Source of the DNA: an uncultured Bacteroidales bacterium
Lineage (GTDB): Bacteria; Bacteroidota; Bacteroidia; Bacteroidales; FEN-979
Assembly: GCA_903875045.1 (NCBI GenBank)
Contig: CAIQUS010000012.1
Coordinates: forward strand, 1 to 64,000
DNA: 64,000 nt
Reading direction: 5' to 3'
In this document: piece after piece, positions 36,201 to 43,935 of the stretch
How the letters are laid out: each line of letters opens with the position of its first letter
How positions within the stretch are numbered: position 1 is the stretch's first letter
Translations under genes and position numbers: made by a program
The notes under the pieces: model-generated
The model's database searches: none
The model's input: the letters and a program-made list of their open reading frames with translations, nothing else
Told to the model about the DNA's origin: nothing

Positions 36201-38993
36201 CCTTATACGGCTGCCTTTGTTGTCAAAGTTACTGATCTCATCACGGGCTGTGAAAACCGTGACACCCTTTGCGTAACATTCTTTCAAACACCATCCTTAA
36301 CGGTGAATGCAACTTATTTCAGTGGTTGTGAGGGAACTCCCGATACATTGAAGCCCATTCCCAACAATCCCGCACTCTATCATTATCAGTGGAGCAATGG
36401 AAAAACTACACCCTCTATCATTGTAAAAACGGCAGGAAATTACAGTTTAACCATGACGGATAAATTGACCGGTTGCTCTGTAACTGTATTGGCAGCCATG
36501 ATTCACCCCAAACCAGACTTGAGCCTTTTTGCCAGGGGTTGCGATACGATATGTGATACGGCTTCCATGCGCTTTTATATTCCTTTGCCGCTAAATGCCT
36601 TGGCTCCATTTAACACTTACCCGGGTGCATATCCGGTGATAAAATGGTTTGACAATGGCAATTATGCAACTCCGGTTGGGACCGGGCAAACCTTTTCCTT
36701 CACAACCGGTGTCCTCGGAAATCATCAGATTTCGGTAGTTGTCGGGAATTCTTACGGATGCTATGACACTGTTGGCGTTTTTTGCCTGAATGTGAAGCAT
36801 TGTGAACCATTTACCGGACTTGATTTCGGTGATGCACCTGAAAACACTTCCGGCACCTATAATTATCAAACCCTGCTTCCCAACGGGGCCCGGCACAATA
36901 TCGTTGCCGGGGTTTACCTCGGAGGAAAGGTTGACCCAGAACCCAACGGACAACCCAGCATCGGTGCAGATTGTGATGACAACGACTGTTTGTATGCCTC
37001 CCTTGGAGATGATGAAGATGGTGTGAACATGCCGGCAGTTATTGAGATTGGCAGTACCATTAACATAACGGTACAGGCCAGTATTGCAGGATTCCTTGAT
37101 CTGTGGATCGACTATAACGTCAATGGAAATTGGACAGGGCCGGGCGAACATGTCTATAACACACAATTTTTGGCTCCCGGGCCAAACCCATTGTCATTTA
37201 CTGTACCGGCAACTGCGACGATGGGTCAATCGTATGCCCGGTTCCGTTTCCGGACTGCACAAACGCCCATCAGTTTCAATGGATTGGTGAGCGATGGCGA
37301 AGTTGAAGATTATCCTGTGTATATTGATGAGTGCTCACAAGGTACTGAATTGGACTTTGGCGATGCCCCCGACCTGCCCACAGTCGGGTTCAATTATCCA
37401 ACCCTGTTATCCAGCAATGGAGCGCGGCATGTCAAATATTTGAACATTCGCATGGGAACATTGATCGACGCGGAACCCAATGGTCAGCCAAATGCCCTGG
37501 CACTGGGCGATGACCAGTTCAACCTGGCTGATGAAGATGGTGTGCAGTTTGTCGGGACGATGTATGTCGGATTACCTGCCACCATTAAGGTAACTGCATC
37601 AGTCCCCGGATTCCTGAATGCATGGATGGACTTTGGCAAAAATGGCGACTGGGCCAACCCGGGAGAACAGATCTTTGTCAACCAGCCATTGTCAGCGGGC
37701 GTCAATAATCTGACCTTTAACATACCTGCTACCACTACACCAGGAAAAACCTTTGCAAGATTCAGATTCAATACCATCGGGGGGCTGAATTATTTCGGAC
37801 TTGCATTAAATGGCGAAGTTGAGGACTACAGGGTCCAGACATGTCCACACTGGTGGCCGGTTCACACCAATCTGAAACATTATATCACCATTCCTCACAA
37901 CCTCTCTAACCTTTATGCCGGTGATGTTCTGGGGGTATTTTATCACGATGCCGAAGGGATGCTGGTGTGCGGCGGATTATCGGAAATCAATGGCACTGAT
38001 GACCAGATAATGATTGCTTATGGTGATGATCCCAACACTCCTGTAAAAGATGGTTTTGTGGTAGGTGAACCCATCAACTGGAAATTGTGTTCGATTGTGA
38101 AAGGTGATGCAAATCCGATTGATGTGGTGTATGATTTCACCTATCCGAGCCACAATGGGCTGTTTACGCTGAATGGTTTGTCGGCACTGTCTGCAATCAA
38201 CGGTTTGCATGTCACTGCTACCGCGGTTCCCGGTACGATCTGCAGTGGAGAAACGGTGCAGCTTCATGCTGATGTCGGGGGAGCTGATGGCATTGCGTTC
38301 ACCTGGACTTCATTACCTGCCGGCTTTACTTCGGATCAGCAGAATCCTGTAACCAATCCGGCAGGCAATACCTCCTACATTGTTCATGCTTTTGACGGAG
38401 TATTCCATGCTTATGATACGGTTGTGGTCACAGTAACACAGGTAAATCCCCTGGTTGAGGTGCTTCCGCTTAATAATGTTACCATCCCTTCCGGTCAGAA
38501 CAGTTGTTACAATGCAACCATGTTCATTACGGCGGCTGGCAATGGAACTACTTTTACCGTGGAGAACGGTGGCAATGTTCAGATGATCGCAGGCCAGAGA
38601 ATCAGTCTCCTGCCGGGAACCAAAGGGAATCATGGTTCATACCTGCATGCTTCCATTACTTCTACCGGGGCATATTGCTGCAATACTACGACATCACCTC
38701 CAAACCTTATGACCGGGGTATCAACCGGAGACCAACCCGATGGTTCAAAACCATTCTTCAAAGTTTATCCAAACCCGACAACCGGCACGTTTACACTTGA
38801 ACTCAACGGAATGGCAGAGTCTTCCAAAGTTTCTGTTGAGATCTATGGAATTCTCGGTGAACAAATTCTTAAAAAGGAGATGTACGGTTCAAAACAACAG
38901 GTTTTTGATCTTTCCGGTCGTCAACATGGCGTTTACCTGATCCGCGTGATGAATGGTACGGAAATGGGACTTTCGAAAATCATCAAACAATAA
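33213..38993 (+). CDS. 1926-residue surface protein with PKD, GEVED and T9SS domains
   Basis: The N-terminal signal region (about 1-44, ending IESFAQ) is longer than usual. A long series of Ig/PKD-like modules follows (for example NYVWDFGDGTTSN near 190 and SYQWDFGDGATSF near 805), rich in paired cysteines. Two GEVED domains are at about 1200-1370 and 1380-1540 (LDFGDAPE, YARFRFRTAQ, SDGEVEDYPV; LDFGDAPD, LNGEVEDYRV). The C-terminus is a T9SS type A domain (FKVYPNPTTGTFTLEL, RQHGVYLIRVMNG). It is probably an adhesin or extracellular matrix component. The strong Shine-Dalgarno before 33213 fixes the start. A terminator follows. Confidence 0.9.
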   Translation: MAFVNTISGNTALLRSLHIKGNTAAIVRTFIFLFSFMAIESFAQVVCCPDFYLKDAVEICASDFACTSSTPAGGNGHAMAACKLSAHTYTVYPNTAPYTYTWTVTGGTPANFTGNPNTILWGSGTTGFIKVVISGGGCLDSITQQICLIDGPKANFTALPNPICAGGLVHFTNTSAGGGNYVWDFGDGTTSNLADPPDHSYALPGTYTVILTAYDMGPPKQGTDQRTPCGCSDTASVVITVLNGTGPSIEKTCCFGTVCPGDTSSFCTLVVCGTYNWTVAGGSIISGAGTSCIKIKWDAVYTVPTTVSLAVPGCGAAPCPGTTTLQVPVLYPNLPISGPNPICVGSSASFSLPSMPGTYYTWTTTAPAGTYTFNEEDRNVASVNMTFNLAGTYQIKCVYNNPMSGCSGTSIFTLDVLPVFSISGTEMVCQYSAQTYFATGTANWVVTPAGAIVPPGSGISKTITWNTPGTYVITATPTIAGVYCNVNAIKIVQVVAIPVLGPITGPTLVCPDINSTFSITSNMPGNPFTWLIVSGTGIVQTQFGADKDSAIIKLTGTGPTWTIGVYQEIEISPGVLCQSLTQTLVVNRYGAPTVTGPPVVCVDAITTFTATGPTPPGGYQWSILPPYSNRGTVIGPQGLSTANIRWHGPPAVGVTVVASNCGGSGSATVTIANPPAIPLITASGPVTYCYPALPASTFALSVPNVYASYQWYGPGGLVTGATNSSYTPAPGTFPPAGGSFIFTVVVSNGICSVSAKIQILIGTCSGGGGSPPNPITCAINFTPPTVCVNQPATFTAVPGGVFSYQWDFGDGATSFESPTQHSYLSSGIYSVTLTATLGTCVATKVLNVTVNPSPSCLITVSDTSFCPGYFVTFSGCTGMSSYQWYKDGNLITGATSVNYNAYQHGEYWVEVTNGFGCPKTSNHIYIYKKALPKAKITGDGLVCSYGGSVANFQLSAFFDPNYSYSWSSNPAGASFSPNNNNASYITTVNLTLPGVLPYTAAFVVKVTDLITGCENRDTLCVTFFQTPSLTVNATYFSGCEGTPDTLKPIPNNPALYHYQWSNGKTTPSIIVKTAGNYSLTMTDKLTGCSVTVLAAMIHPKPDLSLFARGCDTICDTASMRFYIPLPLNALAPFNTYPGAYPVIKWFDNGNYATPVGTGQTFSFTTGVLGNHQISVVVGNSYGCYDTVGVFCLNVKHCEPFTGLDFGDAPENTSGTYNYQTLLPNGARHNIVAGVYLGGKVDPEPNGQPSIGADCDDNDCLYASLGDDEDGVNMPAVIEIGSTINITVQASIAGFLDLWIDYNVNGNWTGPGEHVYNTQFLAPGPNPLSFTVPATATMGQSYARFRFRTAQTPISFNGLVSDGEVEDYPVYIDECSQGTELDFGDAPDLPTVGFNYPTLLSSNGARHVKYLNIRMGTLIDAEPNGQPNALALGDDQFNLADEDGVQFVGTMYVGLPATIKVTASVPGFLNAWMDFGKNGDWANPGEQIFVNQPLSAGVNNLTFNIPATTTPGKTFARFRFNTIGGLNYFGLALNGEVEDYRVQTCPHWWPVHTNLKHYITIPHNLSNLYAGDVLGVFYHDAEGMLVCGGLSEINGTDDQIMIAYGDDPNTPVKDGFVVGEPINWKLCSIVKGDANPIDVVYDFTYPSHNGLFTLNGLSALSAINGLHVTATAVPGTICSGETVQLHADVGGADGIAFTWTSLPAGFTSDQQNPVTNPAGNTSYIVHAFDGVFHAYDTVVVTVTQVNPLVEVLPLNNVTIPSGQNSCYNATMFITAAGNGTTFTVENGGNVQMIAGQRISLLPGTKGNHGSYLHASITSTGAYCCNTTTSPPNLMTGVSTGDQPDGSKPFFKVYPNPTTGTFTLELNGMAESSKVSVEIYGILGEQILKKEMYGSKQQVFDLSGRQHGVYLIRVMNGTEMGLSKIIKQ

Positions 38994-39020
38994 CAATTAA
39001 TTATTTAGTGATCTGATTTA

Positions 39021-39053
39021 AAGCAACTTGTCAATGACAAGTTGCTTTTTTTT
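39021..39053 (+). terminator. Rho-independent terminator after the GEVED protein
   Basis: AAGCAACTTG-TCAATGA-CAAGTTGCTTTTTTTT: a stable stem followed by eight T, 28 bases after the stop codon. Confidence 0.9.
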
Positions 39054-39089
39054 CTATTTAACCAGGAATAACAGACATCAAATTATGAT

Positions 39090-39097
39090 TATCTTTG
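39090..39097 (+). promoter_or_regulatory. -7 box TATCTTTG for the ABC exporter
   Basis: Exact TAnnTTTG match 43 bases upstream of ATG 39140, directly after the terminator. Confidence 0.6.
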
Positions 39098-39139
39098 CCG
39101 GATGGACATCTGGCTGGAGAAATACGTGAAGGGAAAATA

Positions 39140-40909
39140 ATGGAGGAGCCGAAAAAGAAAATTACCCTGTCTGGCTTACATGAGCTTTTTAAACTATACA
39201 GCTATTTAAAGCCCTATAAATATGAATATGGGCTGGGCTTGTTATTCCTTCTGGGATCGAGTGGGGCAAGCCTGGCGTTTCCAAAATTGCTGGGCGAACT
39301 GGTTGACCTGGGCAACCAGGGAAAACTTGCTTCTGAAATAAACCGCATCGCACTGATCCTGATAGTGGTATTGATAGTTCAGTCGGTGTGTTCCTATTTC
39401 CGGATTTACCTTTTTGTTCATGTAGCCGAAAAAACACTGGCTGATCTCAGGCAAAGCACTTTCAATCATTTGATCCGCCTTCCGATGAAGTTCTTCCAAC
39501 ATCGGCGGGTCGGAGAACTCAACAGCAGGATATCTTCCGACATCACCTTGTTGCAGGATGCTCTGACCAGTACCCTTGCTGAGTTTCTTCGTCAGGTGAT
39601 CATCATCATCGGAGGAATCAGCCTTCTGATGGTCACTTCATTTAAACTCACCCTGTTTATGCTTGCCATTGTCCCGGTGATCATGATCCTGGTTGTGTTT
39701 TTCGGAAGGTACATCCGGAAATTAAGCAAGCAGGCACAAAGCCAGGTGGCCGATTCAAATACCATCGTTGAAGAAACCCTGCAGGGAATCCAAAGTGTGA
39801 AATCCTTTACCAACGAATTTTTTGAGATGGCCCGTTATCGTGGCAAAACCATTGAAATTGCCCATACCGGCATTCAAAACGGCAAATTTCGCGGAGCTTT
39901 TTCATCCTTCACCATCCTGGGTCTTTTTGGCGCCATGGTCGCGGTGATATGGAAAGGGTCGGCATTGCTGGCCGCCGGAGAACTGGCCACCGGCGAACTA
40001 TTCTCCTTCGTAATCTATTCCATGTTCATTGGCGGTACCATCGGGGGCATGGCCGATGTATTTGCACGTGTGCAAAAATTCATAGGCGCCACCGAAGATC
40101 TGCTCGAAATATTTAATGAACCGGTTGAACCGGTCGAAGAGATAATCCAACTATCTTCCGATCAGCTGCTTCACGGAAATATCCGTTTCGAACAGGTTTC
40201 ATTTCACTACCCGTCACGCCCCGATATGCTGGTGATTTCAGATTTGACAGTCACTATTAAACCAGATACCCTGGTTGCACTGGTCGGTCCGAGTGGTGCA
40301 GGAAAATCCACTTTTGTGTCGTTGCTGCTCAGGCTGTATGATCCCTCAGATGGTAAAATCCTTTTTGATGAAAAGGATAGCCAGACCATTCCGCTTTCTG
40401 CATTACGCAACCAGATGGCAATTGTACCACAGGATATATTCCTGTTTGGAGGAACCATCCGTGAAAATATAGCTTACGGTAAACCGGGGGCAACAGAGGA
40501 AATGATTGCAGATGCGGCACAAAAAGCAAATGCGTGGGAATTTATCAGCCAGTTTCCCGAAGGGTTCAACACCCTTGTGGGTGAACGCGGCACCCAGCTT
40601 TCCGGTGGTCAGCGCCAGCGGATAGCCATCGCCCGGGCCGTACTGAAAGATCCGAAAATTCTGATCCTCGATGAAGCAACCTCCTCACTCGACTCCGAAT
40701 CAGAACGGCTGGTGCAGGATGCTCTTGAAAAACTGATGAAAGGAAGAACTTCCATCGTGATAGCCCATCGGCTTTCGACCATCCGCCAGGCCGACCATAT
40801 CCTGGTTCTCGAAAATGGCCGTATCGTGGAACAGGGCACGCACGAACAACTTTTACTGGTAACAGATGGGTTATACAGAAATCTCAGTGAGTTGCAATTT
40901 ACCGGATAA
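39140..40909 (+). CDS. ABC transporter, fused membrane and ATPase domains (MsbA/LmrA-like)
   Basis: About 589 residues from ATG 39140 (the longer frame begins at a TTG that is part of the -7 box). A six-helix exporter domain covers about 1-320 and the nucleotide-binding domain follows: Walker A GPSGAGKST, Q-loop IVPQDIFLFGG, signature LSGGQRQR, Walker B ILILDEATS and H-loop IAHRLST. It works as a homodimeric or heterodimeric exporter of lipids, drugs or peptides. The substrate cannot be read from the sequence. It is monocistronic, with no adjacent partner. Confidence 0.92.
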   Translation: MEEPKKKITLSGLHELFKLYSYLKPYKYEYGLGLLFLLGSSGASLAFPKLLGELVDLGNQGKLASEINRIALILIVVLIVQSVCSYFRIYLFVHVAEKTLADLRQSTFNHLIRLPMKFFQHRRVGELNSRISSDITLLQDALTSTLAEFLRQVIIIIGGISLLMVTSFKLTLFMLAIVPVIMILVVFFGRYIRKLSKQAQSQVADSNTIVEETLQGIQSVKSFTNEFFEMARYRGKTIEIAHTGIQNGKFRGAFSSFTILGLFGAMVAVIWKGSALLAAGELATGELFSFVIYSMFIGGTIGGMADVFARVQKFIGATEDLLEIFNEPVEPVEEIIQLSSDQLLHGNIRFEQVSFHYPSRPDMLVISDLTVTIKPDTLVALVGPSGAGKSTFVSLLLRLYDPSDGKILFDEKDSQTIPLSALRNQMAIVPQDIFLFGGTIRENIAYGKPGATEEMIADAAQKANAWEFISQFPEGFNTLVGERGTQLSGGQRQRIAIARAVLKDPKILILDEATSSLDSESERLVQDALEKLMKGRTSIVIAHRLSTIRQADHILVLENGRIVEQGTHEQLLLVTDGLYRNLSELQFTG

Positions 40910-40970
40910 TAAAAACAGCCACGCATTATTTTCTTAATCAGATTACCAGGCAGGAGCTTAAGTCATGGCA

Positions 40971-42011
40971 TCAATAATCTCTGATGCAACGGATGGAATA
41001 GCCGGTCGACATAAAATTCCCGTTCATGGCGCACCATAGACTACCGAAGAACAGGTTTTTTCCCCAATCTCCTACAAGGTTAGTACTGCTCCAATAGTTA
41101 CCATAAGAGCCGCGATCAGTCAGCGCGCCTGAGCTGTAGTACAATTCTCCCGCCGCATGGAGTTTTAGTGCAGAATTCCATGGGCCATTCCAGTTTGTCC
41201 AGGCACCGACTGCATTAACATTCGTCCATTCAGATTCTGAAGGGATCCGCCAGGCGGTGCCAAGTTCGAGGGTGCAGGGGTCCTTAGCGCTGATCCAGTC
41301 AGAGCGTTCTGAGATGGGTGTTATCCAGGCTGTGTTTGGTGTTCGGTTCGCGCCATCATGCTTATACCCCTGTTTGCGGTTAAACTGCCAGTACCAGCCT
41401 GCCGAAACTTCAGAGCCATCATTCACGGCGGTAGCCTGCTGATTTGCACCAAGGTTACGGGTAATCCAGCACTTTGATTGCTCGCCAGGTATCCCGGTAA
41501 CTGTTCCATAAACAACTGTTTTAGTGACCGGTGCCACCACTCCTGCCACATGATTGACAGTGACCGTAGTACCGCAGGGAAATGCAGCCTGCCCCCAGAC
41601 AGGTATCCCATAGCGAAAAGTCAGGAACTGCCCGTTTATACCCGCCGGAATGATGACCCATCGTGTGCCATTCCAGAATCGCATATCTCCAATGCTTGTA
41701 CCCGGGTCGACTGATAAAGTAACCCACGCCGTGCCGTTCCAGTAGTAATATCCTGCCGTAACATTGGTTGGGTAGTTACCGGCAACAGCAGTATTATAAA
41801 CCAACAGGCCCAAGGCAGGAGCCGTAATTGGTGAGGCAGAATTGGTTGACGTGAGTGCAATACGGGGTGGAAGAAATCCTTTGTCAGGAAAACTGATGTC
41901 TATGCCGGCTGACGCATCAGGCTGGCTGCCATTGTCATTAATGCCCATCTGGGCAATTATTGTACTGCTGTATAGCAGAAGCAATGAAATTAAAACGGGT
42001 AATTTTTTCAT
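40971..42011 (-). CDS. Secreted FISUMP-domain protein, copy A
   Basis: A 346-residue protein with a signal peptide (MKKLPVLISLLLLYSSTIIAQ). An N-terminal Bacteroidota surface module (PDASAGIDISFPDKGFLPPR, GLLVYNTAV, GYYYWNGTAW) is followed by a FISUMP (Fibrobacter succinogenes major paralogous) domain, about 165-346: CWITRNLGANQ, TAWRIPSESEW, GNYWSSTNLV, SIRCIRDY. The function of the domain is not established; it resembles sulfatase-modifying or C-type lectin-like folds. It has no T9SS tail. It is a tandem paralogue of the next gene, with 36 bases between them. Confidence 0.88.
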   Translation of the reverse strand: MKKLPVLISLLLLYSSTIIAQMGINDNGSQPDASAGIDISFPDKGFLPPRIALTSTNSASPITAPALGLLVYNTAVAGNYPTNVTAGYYYWNGTAWVTLSVDPGTSIGDMRFWNGTRWVIIPAGINGQFLTFRYGIPVWGQAAFPCGTTVTVNHVAGVVAPVTKTVVYGTVTGIPGEQSKCWITRNLGANQQATAVNDGSEVSAGWYWQFNRKQGYKHDGANRTPNTAWITPISERSDWISAKDPCTLELGTAWRIPSESEWTNVNAVGAWTNWNGPWNSALKLHAAGELYYSSGALTDRGSYGNYWSSTNLVGDWGKNLFFGSLWCAMNGNFMSTGYSIRCIRDY

Positions 42012-42047
42012 TTACGCCGGTTTGGATAAAATAAAGAATCGAACAGA

Positions 42048-43082
42048 TTAATAATTGCGGACGCAGCGCATAGCGCAGCCGTAAGCCTTGTTGATGTTGC
42101 TCATGCCGCTGGTGCCAACACTGAAACCCAAGGGACTGCCCCATGTGTTATCGTACTGTGCACTACTCCAGTAGTAGCCCGCAGAGCCGCGAGCGTATAG
42201 CCCCCCTGATACGACATGCAGGTATCCGGCGGGGTGTAATTTTAAAGCAGAACCATAAGGGCCATTGTAGTTGCCCCAGGGTCCATCAACATTACTCCAT
42301 TCAGTATACGTTGGCATCCGCCAGCCATTGCCGATCTCAATGTTACACGGGTCGTTGGTTGAAGTCCAGTCAGAATTTTCATTGATCGTATTGATCCAGG
42401 TGGTATTTGGAGTTCGGACAGAACCATCATGTTTATACCCCTGTTTGAGGTTAAACTGCCAGTACCAGCCTGCTGCGGTTTCAGAAACATCGTTCAGAGA
42501 TGTTGCCTGATTGTCGGCACCAAGATTTTTAGTTATCCAGCATTTGGCCGTTTCTCCGGGAATATTTGAAACGGTGCCATAAGTAACTGTTTTGGTAACC
42601 GGGCATACATTACCTGCAACGTGGTTGACAGTGAACGCAATGCCGCAGGCAAATGAAGGCATGACCCACCTGGGCATGCCATCGCTGAAAATCATGATTT
42701 TTCCGTTGGTCCCCGCCGGAAGTATAACCCATTGGGTCCCATTCCAGTATTGCATATCTCCATAGGTTGTCCCCTGTGGAGTTTCAAGAGGAATCCATTT
42801 TGTCCCACTCCAATAGTAATAACCAATGGTTACATTATTGGGGGAGGTGCCGGCAACAGCAGTATTGAAAACAATCAGGCCAACTGCAGGCGTCGCCACA
42901 GGGGCAGCCGAATTAGCGGATGTAAGCGCAACACGGGGCGGAAGGAAGCCTTTGTCGGTAAAATTCACATCAAGCCCGGCAGAGGCATCAGGCACCGCAC
43001 CACTGGTATTGACACCTAACTGGGCAAATAGTGTTGTGCAAATAAAAAAAAGGAAAACAAAAACCAGGGAGGATTTTTCCAT
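42048..43082 (-). CDS. Secreted FISUMP-domain protein, copy B
   Basis: A 344-residue protein, paralogue of copy A over its whole length by eye (shared segments such as AGWYWQFN, KQGYKHDG, PDASAG and GFLPPR). A signal peptide, MEKSSLVFVFLFFICTTLFAQ, opens it. The FISUMP half carries CWITKNLGADNQ, GWRMPTYTEW and YYWSSAQYD and ends CAMRCVRNY. It is first of the pair and has a -7 box upstream; copy A, 36 bases downstream, probably shares its transcript. An outer-surface role is likely but unproven. Confidence 0.88.
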   Translation of the reverse strand: MEKSSLVFVFLFFICTTLFAQLGVNTSGAVPDASAGLDVNFTDKGFLPPRVALTSANSAAPVATPAVGLIVFNTAVAGTSPNNVTIGYYYWSGTKWIPLETPQGTTYGDMQYWNGTQWVILPAGTNGKIMIFSDGMPRWVMPSFACGIAFTVNHVAGNVCPVTKTVTYGTVSNIPGETAKCWITKNLGADNQATSLNDVSETAAGWYWQFNLKQGYKHDGSVRTPNTTWINTINENSDWTSTNDPCNIEIGNGWRMPTYTEWSNVDGPWGNYNGPYGSALKLHPAGYLHVVSGGLYARGSAGYYWSSAQYDNTWGSPLGFSVGTSGMSNINKAYGCAMRCVRNY

Positions 43083-43116
43083 AGATCAGGGTAGATTGTT
43101 GAGTGATACAAGTGTT

Positions 43117-43124
43117 CAAATGTA
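43117..43124 (-). promoter_or_regulatory. -7 box TACATTTG for the FISUMP pair
   Basis: Exact minus-strand TAnnTTTG match, 34 bases upstream of the copy B ATG. Confidence 0.5.
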
Positions 43125-43217
43125 CAACATATTTGCATTTACTCAAAAGTAAATCTGGCGACGACCTAAGGAAAGGCAGATCCTTCCTGTGGAAGGTGTT
43201 ATGATCAGATAAAACCG

Positions 43218-43877
43218 TTACAGCCCCTGCAACATACTGATCATTTTAGGCTGCGGTGAGATATCGCACTTATCCGACCTTACGGAATTATGCGTATATA
43301 CTCCGGGTTCACCTTTCAATGCCCTTGTTGTAACATCCCAGATATCCGGATTGTAGGTGAGCGGAATACCATATTTATCTTTCCAAAGCAATAAAAGTTG
43401 ATGAACCGATTCGATCTGAGCATCGGTATATTTGTGAAAATATTTGAACCCCTTAAATGGTGTTGCCAACTCACAAACCTGATCACCTGGAACAATGCTG
43501 TTTACATAGGTATAAAACTTATCATCTTTCAAAGTCAGCTGGCCCCAATTGCATATTTCAACCCCGATTCCAATCCGGTCAAGGGATTTATAAGGCACAC
43601 CAAATTTAAAAAAGATTGATTCTTTCAACCCAAGATGCCATGCCCAGTTTTTTGATGAAAAACCCTGTATGATATCACCATCCGCCCAGGAATTGCTTTT
43701 ATCAGGTAATCCGCCAATAACAACACAGGTTGCAATCCTTTCAGTATTGGTTTCCCATCCTTTATAGGTTTGTTGCGGATTTGGATTCCCGGCAGTGTGA
43801 TGAAGATAAATTTGAGTTTTGGTTGTTTCCTCAACAACATATTGTGTTGCAGGAAAAGGATATTGAGTTATTTTCAT
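43218..43877 (-). CDS. N-acetylmuramoyl-L-alanine amidase (T7-lysozyme-like, Amidase_2)
   Basis: A 219-residue protein. Zinc ligands fit the T7 lysozyme pattern: a first His in YLHHTAG (26-27) and a late pair in VYTHNSVRSDKCDISP, where His and Cys are eight apart as in the phage enzyme. GIGVEICNWG and AWHLG match the fold. It cleaves the amide between MurNAc and L-Ala in peptidoglycan. No signal peptide is present, so it is cytoplasmic, phage-derived, or exported by another route such as a type VI-like or contractile system. No such genes are adjacent. Confidence 0.87.
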   Translation of the reverse strand: MKITQYPFPATQYVVEETTKTQIYLHHTAGNPNPQQTYKGWETNTERIATCVVIGGLPDKSNSWADGDIIQGFSSKNWAWHLGLKESIFFKFGVPYKSLDRIGIGVEICNWGQLTLKDDKFYTYVNSIVPGDQVCELATPFKGFKYFHKYTDAQIESVHQLLLLWKDKYGIPLTYNPDIWDVTTRALKGEPGVYTHNSVRSDKCDISPQPKMISMLQGL

Positions 43878-43935
43878 GTTTCTGTTTTTATTTGGTTAAT
43901 ACTCATTTAATTTAAAATCAGGGAACCTGATGCTT

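Noticed and set aside
33319-38940. Open frames on the other strand and in other frames within the large surface protein
   Set aside because: Shadows of a repetitive coding sequence; no start context or recognisable domains.
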